Assembly: GCA_035275625.1 (NCBI GenBank)
Contig: DATEMK010000022.1
Span: forward strand, 1 to 5,234
Direction: 5' to 3'
DNA from: DATEMK01 sp035275625
Lineage (GTDB): Bacteria > Bacteroidota > Bacteroidia > AKYH767-A > OLB10
DNA: 5,234 nucleotides
Positions within the stretch are counted from its first letter, which is position 1, and the number at the start of each line of letters is the position of its first letter. A program made the translations under genes and the position numbers. The notes under the pieces are model-generated. The model was given only the letters and a program-made list of their open reading frames with translations, searched no databases and was not told where the DNA came from. This document shows positions 1 to 5,234 of the stretch, piece by piece.

Positions 1-1
1 A

Positions 2-724
2 GTGTTTACCAACCCGGTTTTCTTCCATCCGTATGCATGTATCGGAGTTTCATACTGGCTTACCGGACGCATTGAAGGTTCATTAAGCGTGGCGCATGGA
101 AAAGTTGATGGAGCGGATTCCGTTTCGCAGGAAAAAAATAACCAATCGCGCAATCTCAGCTTCGAATCGCCTGTTGATGAATTATCGCTTCGTTTTGAAA
201 TTAATGCATTTCACAGGTATGAAAGAAGCAGGCTGAATACTTATTTATTCACAGGTGTTTCTGCATTTCATTTCAACCCTAAGGCAAAGCTGGACGATAC
301 CTGGTACGAATTGCAGCCATTGGGAACCGAAGGGCAGTATATAACAGGTGGCGGATACGCAAAGCCTTATAAACTTTACCAGTTTGCGGTGCCTGTCGGT
401 TTTGGAATTGCCGTTCAACTGAGCAGGCAGCTCCGGCTGAAAGCAGAGTTCTGCCATCACCTGCTGTTTACCGATTATCTTGATGACGTGAGCACTGTTT
501 ATCCTGATCTTGAATCTTTATCGGCAACTCCGGGCGGTGAGCTTGCTGTGGCATTGTCCAGCAGGCGGTCAGACGGAAAATATCCCAGCGCCAACCGTCC
601 CAGGGGAAGCGCAAAACACAAAGACGCCTTTACCAATTTCGGTTTAACACTTGTGTACAACCCGGGGATTATGCAGTGCCCGGCAACTTTTAAAACTACG
701 AAGATCAAGAGAAAAAACAGGTAA
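2..724 (+). CDS. DUF6089-type outer-membrane beta-barrel protein, 5' end missing
   Basis: This is the C-terminal part of a protein resembling the DUF6089 family, which are Bacteroidota outer-membrane beta-barrel proteins of unknown function. About 240 residues are visible. Family-like landmarks, numbered from the first visible codon, are SRNLSF (49-54), YLFTGVSAFHFNPKA (81-95), WYELQPLGTEGQ (101-112), FTDYLDDVSTVYPD (156-169) and RPRG (199-202). Alternating hydrophobic strands such as FAVPVGFGIAVQL fit a barrel. The GTG at position 2 is probably internal: family members normally begin with a signal peptide and a first strand, and neither is present, so the gene starts upstream of the window. 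The C-terminus runs past the last predicted strand (LTLVYN, 215-220) into a basic tail ending KIKRKNR, whereas many barrels end on an aromatic residue. The family call is from recalled motif similarity. The molecular role is unknown. Confidence 0.8.
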   Translation: MFTNPVFFHPYACIGVSYWLTGRIEGSLSVAHGKVDGADSVSQEKNNQSRNLSFESPVDELSLRFEINAFHRYERSRLNTYLFTGVSAFHFNPKAKLDDTWYELQPLGTEGQYITGGGYAKPYKLYQFAVPVGFGIAVQLSRQLRLKAEFCHHLLFTDYLDDVSTVYPDLESLSATPGGELAVALSSRRSDGKYPSANRPRGSAKHKDAFTNFGLTLVYNPGIMQCPATFKTTKIKRKNR

Positions 725-744
725 TAAAATTTACCGGTTTCTTT
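711..744 (+). terminator. weak terminator-like hairpin over the DUF6089 stop codon
   Basis: GGTAA at 720-724, which includes the TAA stop, pairs with TTACC at 731-735 around a 6-nt loop. Pairing continues outward from A/T-rich sequence (711-718 with 737-744) with two mismatches. A pyrimidine-rich tract, TTTCTTTTTCTCTCTC, overlaps and follows the right arm. The stem is short and AT-rich, so this is only a candidate for the 3' end of the transcript. Confidence 0.35.
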
Positions 745-809
745 TTCTCTCTCTACAGGATATTTTCCCCACGCCATCAGGTGCAAAAACCAGGGCTTTT
801 AAAACCTGT

Positions 810-842
810 AAATTATGTAACTTTTTTTAAAAATTATGTAAC
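810..842 (+). repeat. pair of 12-bp direct repeats, 21 bp apart
   Basis: The 12-mer AAATTATGTAAC occurs at 810-821 and again, identically, at 831-842. The start-to-start distance is 21 bp, about two helical turns, so both copies would lie on the same face of the helix. The spacer is T-rich. A small dyad, CAATT-ATTT-AATTG, begins inside the second copy at 842. The pair lies about 350 bp upstream of the sulfotransferase start. It could be a tandem binding site, or it could be coincidence in AT-rich DNA. Confidence 0.5.
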
Positions 843-1120
843 AATTATTTAATTGCAGGAATTTAATTTCGCACCCTGCCAGAAGATAATAAAACCAAGT
901 TCATTTACCTCAATTATTAAAAATTACTCCTGGAAAACTATTATTAATATCAAAAAAGCACATTGCAGACTCTTCACCCTTCGCAAGATCTTTCAGAAGC
1001 CCAAGCACGTCACCTATTGATTTTACTGTTACGCACCCGGGAGGATTAATTAATTTTCCTCACCCTCTTTTGGGCGAATCTTCCCTTTTAAGAAGTAAGC
1101 AATAGAAAATATTAGGTGAA

Positions 1121-1135
1121 TCGTTATAATAACGA
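1121..1135. promoter_or_regulatory. perfect 15-bp palindrome, candidate operator
   Basis: TCGTTAT-A-ATAACGA is a perfect inverted repeat with 7-bp arms around one central base. It ends 23 bp before the -7 element at 1159-1166, so it sits near -52 to -38 relative to the inferred transcription start. That position, just upstream of or abutting the -33 region, suits a dimeric regulator. The symmetry and position are read directly from the sequence. The regulatory role is inferred, and no regulator gene lies in the window. Confidence 0.45.
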
Positions 1136-1158
1136 GGTGAAGAATAAAAAAATAATTT

Positions 1159-1166
1159 TACATTTG
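1159..1166 (+). promoter_or_regulatory. Bacteroidota-type -7 promoter element for the sulfotransferase gene
   Basis: TACATTTG matches the Bacteroidota housekeeping -7 consensus TAnnTTTG exactly. It lies 28 bp upstream of the ATG at 1195 and predicts a leader of only about 20-25 nt that includes an A8 run (1181-1188). No good TTG element is visible at the expected -33 distance, which fits a promoter that needs an activator. The extended context TTTTACATTTGC is nearly identical to the promoter-like sequence at 5205-5216. No Shine-Dalgarno sequence is present, as is usual in this phylum. Confidence 0.65.
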
Positions 1167-1194
1167 CTCCCTCATTTACTAAAAAAAACTCCCC

Positions 1195-2865
1195 ATGAAA
1201 ACAATTACTTTACTTTCATTGCTTCTTTGTGTGAATACTCTTTTTGCACAGCAAACTGTTGGTTTATTCACCCAGGACCCCGGCTCACTTGACGGATATG
1301 TTTTATTTGCCCCCACCCGCTCTGACACCACTTACCTGATTGACAAATGTGGAAAAGAGATACATCAATGGTCAAGCATTTATACCCCGGGCCTGTCTGC
1401 TTATTTGCTTCCCAACGGCAACCTGCTGCGCAGCGGATTTTATCCCAATCCATATTTCAATGGTCCCGGTGGCGTAATTGAAATATACGACTGGAATAAT
1501 ACTCTTTTGTGGTCGTATGTTCTTTGTAACGCCATCGAAACTCAGAATCATGATGTGTACCCGATGCCCAACGGAAACATATTGGTCGCTATCTGGGAAA
1601 AATTTACTAATGCAGAGGCAATAGCAGCAGGTAAAAATCCCGCAGCTCTGACCAACGGGCTGATAAGTGCAAAAATTCAGGAAATTCAGCCGGTAGGAAG
1701 CAATATGGCAAATATTGTTTGGGAGTGGAGTTTGTGGGACCATCTTGTCCAGGATTTTGATGCCGTTAAAGCAAATTATGGTGTGGTTACCGATCATCCT
1801 GAATTGCTTAATATTAATTTTACAAACGGGAACCCCGGTGTGGTGGATTGGATTCACCTGAATGCTGTTACTTATAATGAGGCATTAGACCAGGTGATGA
1901 TTAGTAACCACACGCTCAGCGAGATCTATATTATTGACCACAGCACTACCACTGCCGAAGCAGCTTCTCATTCGGGAGGTGCTCATGGAATAGGCGGGGA
2001 TTTTTTATACCGCTGGGGGAACCCTGCTGCTTACGACAGGGGCAATGCCAGCGACCAGAGATTATTTTCACAGCACAGTCCTGAGTGGATCCCGGCAGGT
2101 TACCCGGATGCAAATAAAATTATGATATTTAATAATGGTGTTAACCGTCCCGGTGGCAATGCATCATCCGTAGATATTATTTCTCCTCCCGTGGACAGCG
2201 CAGGGAATTATTATATTGCTGCGGGTGTTGCGTATGATCCTGTTAATCCTTACTGGAGTTATTCGGATACCGTTCCGGTTAATTTCTTTTCAGGCATTAT
2301 GGGCGGTTCGCAGCGTTTGCCAAACGGTAATACCCTTATTTGTGAATCTACTAAAGGAAATTTCTTTGAAATAGATTCGGCAAAAAATACCGTCTGGCGG
2401 TATGTTAACCCGGTGAATAATTTTGGTAGAATTACCCAGGGAACAATTCCCATGGGTAATCTTGCGTACCGCAGCGTATATTATCCGCTTTCCTACAGCG
2501 GATTTTCAGGGCTTACTTTAACCCCCGGAGATCCTATCGAGTTAAATCCTTTGCCTTATGTCTGCGACATGAATACAGCAACCGGGATGAATGACCTGCA
2601 TAGCACAACTGACAAATTCATTTCCGTTAACAATCCATTTAATCAAACCATCCTGCTCAACTCAGGAAAAGAAATAAAGAATTTAACTGTTACATTGTAT
2701 TCAATAACCGGAAATGAGCTGTTTAAATGGGATGCTGTTTCTATCCATGAAAAAGGACAAGTGAATTTACCCGTTAACGGACATTTACCTGTCGGAATTT
2801 ATTTTTTAAATTATTCAAATAATGAAATTAACGGCATTGAAAAGCTTATTAAATTGAATAATTAA
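1195..2865 (+). CDS. secreted arylsulfotransferase-family protein with T9SS sorting domain
   Basis: This 556-residue protein resembles arylsulfate sulfotransferases (ASST), beta-propeller enzymes that move a sulfuryl group from a phenolic sulfate ester to another phenol without PAPS. Residues 1-18 form a signal peptide (cleavage likely LFA|QQ). The propeller spans about 30-455 and has recurring LPNGN-type strands at 72-76, 124-128 and 375-379. Family-like blocks are YLIDKCGKEIHQW (47-59), NHD (118-120), WIHLNAVTY (219-227), SEIYIIDHS (242-250), YRWGNP (272-277) and SQHSPEW (292-298). By recalled alignment to E. coli ASST, His119, His221 and His294 would match His252, His356 and the sulfurylated His436. 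The Arg374 position appears to be His239. Residues from about 472 to 556 form a type A T9SS sorting domain (NPF near its start, LPVGIYFL at 531-538, KLIK at 550-553), so the protein is predicted to reach the surface or medium. The ATG at 1195 is fixed by the signal peptide and promoter. The true substrate is unknown. Confidence 0.88.
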   Translation: MKTITLLSLLLCVNTLFAQQTVGLFTQDPGSLDGYVLFAPTRSDTTYLIDKCGKEIHQWSSIYTPGLSAYLLPNGNLLRSGFYPNPYFNGPGGVIEIYDWNNTLLWSYVLCNAIETQNHDVYPMPNGNILVAIWEKFTNAEAIAAGKNPAALTNGLISAKIQEIQPVGSNMANIVWEWSLWDHLVQDFDAVKANYGVVTDHPELLNINFTNGNPGVVDWIHLNAVTYNEALDQVMISNHTLSEIYIIDHSTTTAEAASHSGGAHGIGGDFLYRWGNPAAYDRGNASDQRLFSQHSPEWIPAGYPDANKIMIFNNGVNRPGGNASSVDIISPPVDSAGNYYIAAGVAYDPVNPYWSYSDTVPVNFFSGIMGGSQRLPNGNTLICESTKGNFFEIDSAKNTVWRYVNPVNNFGRITQGTIPMGNLAYRSVYYPLSYSGFSGLTLTPGDPIELNPLPYVCDMNTATGMNDLHSTTDKFISVNNPFNQTILLNSGKEIKNLTVTLYSITGNELFKWDAVSIHEKGQVNLPVNGHLPVGIYFLNYSNNEINGIEKLIKLNN

Positions 2866-2866
2866 T

Positions 2867-2883
2867 CAGGGTTCTATTCCCTG
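2867..2883. terminator. bidirectional hairpin between convergent genes
   Basis: CAGGG (2867-2871) and CCCTG (2879-2883) pair perfectly around a 7-nt loop, with a possible extra G-T pair outside. The hairpin sits in the 34-bp gap between the TAA of the sulfotransferase gene and the TAA of the convergent lipoprotein gene, so it could end transcription from both sides. There is no strict U-tract immediately after the stem on either strand, although AT-rich sequence follows on the minus strand. Termination is likely from position but weak by motif. Confidence 0.45.
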
Positions 2884-2899
2884 GTTCCACCATTCCATG

Positions 2900-3421
2900 T
2901 TATTTAATTTTTAATATGGATTCATCAATTGCATTTTTCACATCATCGCGCACCTTGCTTTTGTCAACGTTGCTTAATATTTCCTTTGCCTGCTTGCCAC
3001 CAAAAGCTCCTAAAGCATGAGCTGCACGGCTTTGATATAGTGCTGTATAATTATCCATATATAACGCCACATAGTCATTTTCGCTTAATGTGCTTTTTGT
3101 TGTTGGGTGAGTTTTTTGATATTCCTGGAGTTCCTGGTAAGTGCTTCGCAGATGGTATTCATAGGCGGTGCGTTTTGCCGGTGACGCACCTTCTTTAAGT
3201 ATTGCCTCAAGAGAAGGTAAGATGATGTCTCCTTGCTTTATTAACTTTTCTAATTCGCCATCCGTGCATTCCTCGCATTCCATGTAATTAATAATGGCTG
3301 TGCGTATTTCCCCTGCCTGCTGAGGTGATGGAGGTGCTGGTGGCGGTGTTTTTTTTTCTTGTGTGCATGAGAATATGCCAAGCACTAACGGGAGTATGAG
3401 TAAATAATTTATTTTTTTCAT
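2900..3421 (-). CDS. small lipoprotein with HEAT-like helical region
   Basis: The protein has 173 residues and an exact function is not recognised. Residues 1-18 are a lipoprotein signal peptide with a lipobox-like IFSC ending at Cys19, so the mature protein should be lipid-anchored in the envelope. A proline-rich linker follows (about 22-35, including TPPPAPPSP). The rest is predicted helical. A first segment (36-77) contains MECEEC, with Cys49 and Cys52 as a CxxC pair, then TDGELEKLIKQGD and LPSLEAILKEG. A second contains RAAHALGAFGGKQAKEIL (132-149). The charge pattern, the ALGAFGG turn and the LPSLEAIL helix resemble HEAT-type repeats, which usually bind proteins. The gene starts 25 bp after the metalloprotease stop on the same strand, so it is probably the second gene of an operon. 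A run of nine A residues in the coding strand falls in codons 22-25, directly after the lipobox. The lipoprotein call is firm; the HEAT-like call is tentative. Confidence 0.8.
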   Translation of the reverse strand: MKKINYLLILPLVLGIFSCTQEKKTPPPAPPSPQQAGEIRTAIINYMECEECTDGELEKLIKQGDIILPSLEAILKEGASPAKRTAYEYHLRSTYQELQEYQKTHPTTKSTLSENDYVALYMDNYTALYQSRAAHALGAFGGKQAKEILSNVDKSKVRDDVKNAIDESILKIK

Positions 3422-3446
3422 AATGATGAAGTTGTTGAGATTAGAA

Positions 3447-4913
3447 TTAGTTAGGAGCTATATCAAGTGATAGATTCGGACATTGGTCAGAGCTGGTGGC
3501 ATCTGGGCAGTTGCGGGTGGCATCTGTTCTTACACCGTTGGTATTTAATGTTGATGTGGCGTTTACGTTCATTCTAAATTCCTGTCCTTCGGTAATATTT
3601 GTCCGCATGGCGCCACCGCCAATCATAAGATTTTGGGCTGAAAAGCCCGCTTGCGGATTGACTGTGCCGTCAATGTTTGTGTGTGACAATGAAAAGGAAT
3701 GACCGATTTCATGTGCTAATGATTGATTGTTAGAAGTGGTACCTATAAACATTATATTTCTAACTGCTGTGCAATTGAATCCTGTAAAAGCTCTGTCAAC
3801 GTAATATACATTAATTCGTCCGGGAGTAAAGAAGGCACTGCCGGTTAAAGCAGTATTTTCTGCCGCCTGGCATGAAAAACCATTGGTTATTACAGCTCCT
3901 GCAGCAGCATTTGCCGATACGTCTGTAAAGGTGGCATTAAAGCTTATGCCGGCATTGTTAGTGTTGTAAAGCAGGTTTGCATTTGCAATATCTGCCTGCG
4001 CTCGTGCAAGTGTTGCAGCACCGCCCATTCTTAACCACACCTGAACAGGTACCACTAAAATGGGTCTTAGCGGAATGGGCAGTAAATCACCTGCCGCATC
4101 AGTCCAGGCTGTTACATTTTCTCTTAATTCCATTTGATTGTCGTCAGAAAATACGGCTACTTCCGAACGGCATCCTGCGTTTGATAAAATATTGCCTTCA
4201 TTTATTTTATCGTTTCCCCGGTGTGACGATTCATCATTTACACAAGCTGCCCTGTGTCCGTCAAGCAGCACCACTGCATTATCATTGGCTGTGTTGTTAT
4301 CAAGATCAATTTTATCATTTACTGTACCGATAGGACCATGGAAGCATTTTCTTATAATCCACCGTGCGGTGTAACTGCCAACGGGAATGTCGCCCATTAG
4401 TTGTTCTATGGTAAGAGTGACATCATATTCTTTTTCTTTGTCGTTGCCGGAGTCTTTGTCACTATCCATCATACGTTGTTGTTCCTGCTTATCCATTGTT
4501 AATTTTGGAAATGCCAGGGGTGTCTTTTTCATATCATTTTTTGTCAGCGATCCTATAAATGATTCGCCCCTGCCAATGGTCAGGGTTTTGTCTTTATCCC
4601 AATTTACATTTCCTTTTGTTTTTATATTGCTCAGGTTTTCTTTGGGCATATTTTCAAATGTAAGCACCAGTTGAACATCAATAGGGGATTCCACTCTTAT
4701 ACGCCAGTCAATCCACGGTCCAGGGCACCCGGTACAACAATCTATCACCTCGCATCCTACCGGGATTATTTTTTTGGGAAACCCCGGTTCCAGGACCAAT
4801 AAATCGTCAAGGCAAATGTGTGAAATGAATGCCTGTGCAGTAGCTGTTTTTGTTTGACATAAAATGCCCGCTAAGGTGAGGCTTCCCATAAGCACTATTG
4901 TTTTTAGTTTCAT
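3447..4913 (-). CDS. secreted metzincin-like zinc metalloprotease
   Basis: The 488-residue product has a type I signal peptide (about 1-28, ending TATAQA); Cys19 is preceded by Leu and is not a good lipobox. The mature N-terminus carries a cysteine cluster (Cys34, 54, 59, 60, 63; motif CEVIDCCTGCPGPW). It is followed by beta-rich sequence to about residue 220, possibly Ig-like, interrupted by a charged Asp/Lys-rich loop (about 141-163). The catalytic domain spans about 285-455. It has a zinc motif HEIGHSFSLSH (His401, Glu402, His405, His411), a preceding strand RINVYYVD (366-373), and a Met-turn-like NLM (428-430) followed by RTNITEGQEFRM (437-448). This order fits metzincin endopeptidases, with Glu402 as general base. 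The usual Gly at position 8 of the motif is Ser408. The protein ends CPNLSLDIAPN with no T9SS domain, so it may stay periplasmic or leave by another route. The substrate is unknown. It is the first gene of a probable two-gene operon with the lipoprotein. Confidence 0.85.
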   Translation of the reverse strand: MKLKTIVLMGSLTLAGILCQTKTATAQAFISHICLDDLLVLEPGFPKKIIPVGCEVIDCCTGCPGPWIDWRIRVESPIDVQLVLTFENMPKENLSNIKTKGNVNWDKDKTLTIGRGESFIGSLTKNDMKKTPLAFPKLTMDKQEQQRMMDSDKDSGNDKEKEYDVTLTIEQLMGDIPVGSYTARWIIRKCFHGPIGTVNDKIDLDNNTANDNAVVLLDGHRAACVNDESSHRGNDKINEGNILSNAGCRSEVAVFSDDNQMELRENVTAWTDAAGDLLPIPLRPILVVPVQVWLRMGGAATLARAQADIANANLLYNTNNAGISFNATFTDVSANAAAGAVITNGFSCQAAENTALTGSAFFTPGRINVYYVDRAFTGFNCTAVRNIMFIGTTSNNQSLAHEIGHSFSLSHTNIDGTVNPQAGFSAQNLMIGGGAMRTNITEGQEFRMNVNATSTLNTNGVRTDATRNCPDATSSDQCPNLSLDIAPN

Positions 4914-4993
4914 TGTAATGATGTTTTTTGATGGGTTAATATATGTTTCTGCATTTTACGCGTACACTTCTGATAAATCGAACCATGCTGCAT
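4910..4993 (-). other. possible 27-codon leader ORF overlapping the protease start
   Basis: On the minus strand an ORF runs from an ATG at 4993-4991 to a TGA at 4912-4910. Its TGA overlaps the protease ATG in an ATGA arrangement, the classic geometry for translational coupling. The peptide is basic, begins MQHGSIYQK and ends HQKTSLQ, and has no signal peptide or known motif. A TGA lies directly before its ATG, so it cannot be longer. It may be a regulatory upstream ORF or a chance reading frame. Confidence 0.2.
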
Positions 4994-5020
4994 TCAGTCT
5001 AAAATTCACACTGCGCAATG

Positions 5021-5044
5021 GGTTGATTTAATTATAAACCAACC
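5021..5044. repeat. 24-bp inverted repeat in the protease 5' region
   Basis: GGTTGATTTA (5021-5030) and TAAACCAACC (5035-5044) are inverted repeats with one mismatch (A-C) in ten pairs, around a 4-nt ATTA loop. The element lies about 110-130 bp upstream of the protease ATG. If the promoter at 5188-5218 is used, it would be a stem-loop inside the leader RNA. It could instead be a DNA operator or a weak terminator. Confidence 0.5.
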
Positions 5045-5187
5045 TTTACTATAACTGATAAGCTAAGGCAAAGTCTATACTCAATAAAATAATAAACTGA
5101 ATTAAAACTAATCCACAACTATTTCACCTGCTTATTTTTTACCCGGGTTTGAAGACAATCAGGAAGGCGAAATGAAAAGTATCGGGG

Positions 5188-5218
5188 CAAACGTAATGTG
5201 TTTATTTTACTTTTGCAA
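5188..5218 (-). promoter_or_regulatory. candidate promoter for the protease-lipoprotein operon
   Basis: On the minus strand TACGTTTG (5195-5188) matches TAnnTTTG exactly, and a TTG (5218-5216) lies 20 bp upstream, close to the Bacteroidota -33/-7 spacing. The inferred start near 5181 would give a leader of roughly 270 nt before the ATG at 4913. It was the only exact minus-strand match to the -7 consensus found by eye between the protease and the window edge. The nearest alternative, TAGACTTTG around 5070, has one extra base between the two halves. Confidence 0.5.
5208..5215 (+). promoter_or_regulatory. outward-facing -7 promoter element for a gene beyond the right edge
   Basis: TACTTTTG matches TAnnTTTG exactly, in the context TTTTACTTTTGC, which differs by one base from TTTTACATTTGC upstream of the sulfotransferase gene. 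A dyad TTTGC-AA-GCAAA at 5212-5223 overlaps its downstream half. The A-rich sequence at the window end would be the start of the leader. No clear -33 TTG is seen. The gene it serves is outside the window. Confidence 0.5.
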
Positions 5219-5234
5219 GCAAATAACAAAAAAA

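Larger units (their letters stand above)
725..1194. other. 470-bp non-coding region before the sulfotransferase gene
   Basis: No convincing gene is present. The left half, to about 960, is strongly AT-rich and carries two 12-bp direct repeats. The middle is more mixed and includes a GGGAGGA / TCCTC(A)CCC inverted repeat at 1039-1064. The right end holds a perfect 15-bp palindrome and a TAnnTTTG promoter element. A minus-strand frame stays open from 1060 to its stop at 910 (about 49 codons) with protein-like composition but no ATG near its beginning. No tRNA, rRNA or recognisable riboswitch was seen. Confidence 0.6.
4914..5234. other. 321-bp non-coding region upstream of the protease operon
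   Basis: No convincing protein gene is present. From left to right the region holds the possible leader ORF (4910-4993), a 24-bp hairpin (5021-5044), an AT-rich stretch with many stops, and a compact back-to-back promoter pair (5188-5218) near the right edge. A frame opening at ATG 5172 stays open to the window end but contains the promoter-like motifs and is not called as a gene. Confidence 0.55.

Noticed and set aside
2..4. GTG at position 2 as the true start of the DUF6089 gene
   Set aside because: The protein would lack the signal peptide and first strand expected of an outer-membrane barrel. The frame simply continues from outside the window.
499..786. 95-codon minus-strand ORF across the end of the DUF6089 gene, with a hydrophobic stretch
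   Set aside because: The hydrophobic run YYLFFLLIFVVL is the complement of the A-rich 3' end of the plus-strand gene. The rest is antisense to conserved DUF6089 blocks.
801..860. CAGGGCTTTTAAAACCTG-type dyad as an intrinsic terminator
   Set aside because: The pairing TTTT/AAAA leaves no loop and the outer arms need a bulge, so it cannot form a stable hairpin.
1039..1064. GGGAGGA / TCCTC(A)CCC inverted repeat as a terminator or operator
   Set aside because: It has a bulge and an 11-nt AT-rich loop, no gene ends next to it, and no T-run directly follows; noted only within the intergenic description.
1372..1857. 161-codon minus-strand ORF inside the sulfotransferase gene
   Set aside because: It lies entirely antisense to a gene with clear family motifs, signal peptide and sorting domain. 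Its own translation shows no domain or signal and is rich in Cys, Ile and His as expected of a shadow frame.
3977..4674. Plus-strand ORFs (78 to 118 codons) opposite the metalloprotease
   Set aside because: They are antisense to the protease, overlap each other in different frames and show no recognisable features.
4853..4862. Cys19 of the metalloprotease as a lipobox cysteine
   Set aside because: The residue before it is Leu, not Gly, Ala or Ser, and a normal type I cleavage site (TATAQA) follows, so a lipoprotein is unlikely.
5172..5234. ATG at 5172 preceded by AGGAAGG, open to the window end (MKSIGANVM...)
   Set aside because: Only 21 codons are visible. Bacteroidota rarely use Shine-Dalgarno initiation, and the frame runs through two exact promoter-like motifs, so non-coding promoter DNA is the better reading.

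Overview
The window most likely comes from a member of the Bacteroidota, probably an environmental or uncultured one. Four things support this: a DUF6089-type outer-membrane protein, a C-terminal type IX secretion (T9SS) sorting domain, TAnnTTTG promoter elements in place of sigma70 boxes, and A-rich leaders without Shine-Dalgarno sequences. Base composition is moderate and somewhat AT-rich, and no part of the window looks foreign by eye.

Layout, left to right. Positions 2-724 (+) hold the 3' part of a DUF6089 outer-membrane beta-barrel gene cut by the window edge, with a weak terminator-like hairpin over its stop codon. Positions 725-1194 are a 470-bp non-coding stretch. It holds a pair of 12-bp direct repeats, a perfect 15-bp palindrome and a good Bacteroidota -7 element. 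Positions 1195-2865 (+) encode a secreted arylsulfotransferase-family beta-propeller with a T9SS sorting domain. It converges on a minus-strand pair across a 34-bp gap that contains a symmetrical hairpin.

The minus-strand pair reads from 4913 down to 2900. A secreted metzincin-like zinc metalloprotease (4913-3447) is followed after 25 bp by a small lipoprotein with HEAT-like helices (3421-2900), so the two are probably co-transcribed. Upstream of the protease, 4914-5234 is non-coding. It holds a 24-bp hairpin, a short leader ORF whose stop overlaps the protease ATG, and a back-to-back promoter pair at 5188-5218. One promoter could drive the protease operon through a leader of about 270 nt; the other points at a gene beyond the right edge.

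All four proteins act in the envelope or outside the cell: one outer-membrane barrel, one T9SS cargo, one exported protease and one lipoprotein. The protease and lipoprotein are the only pair with good evidence of a shared job. Nothing ties the sulfotransferase to the DUF6089 gene. No mobile element, CRISPR array, tRNA or rRNA was seen. The less ordinary points are two departures from textbook active sites (sulfotransferase and protease), the protease-lipoprotein pairing, and the compact regulatory architecture of both intergenic regions.
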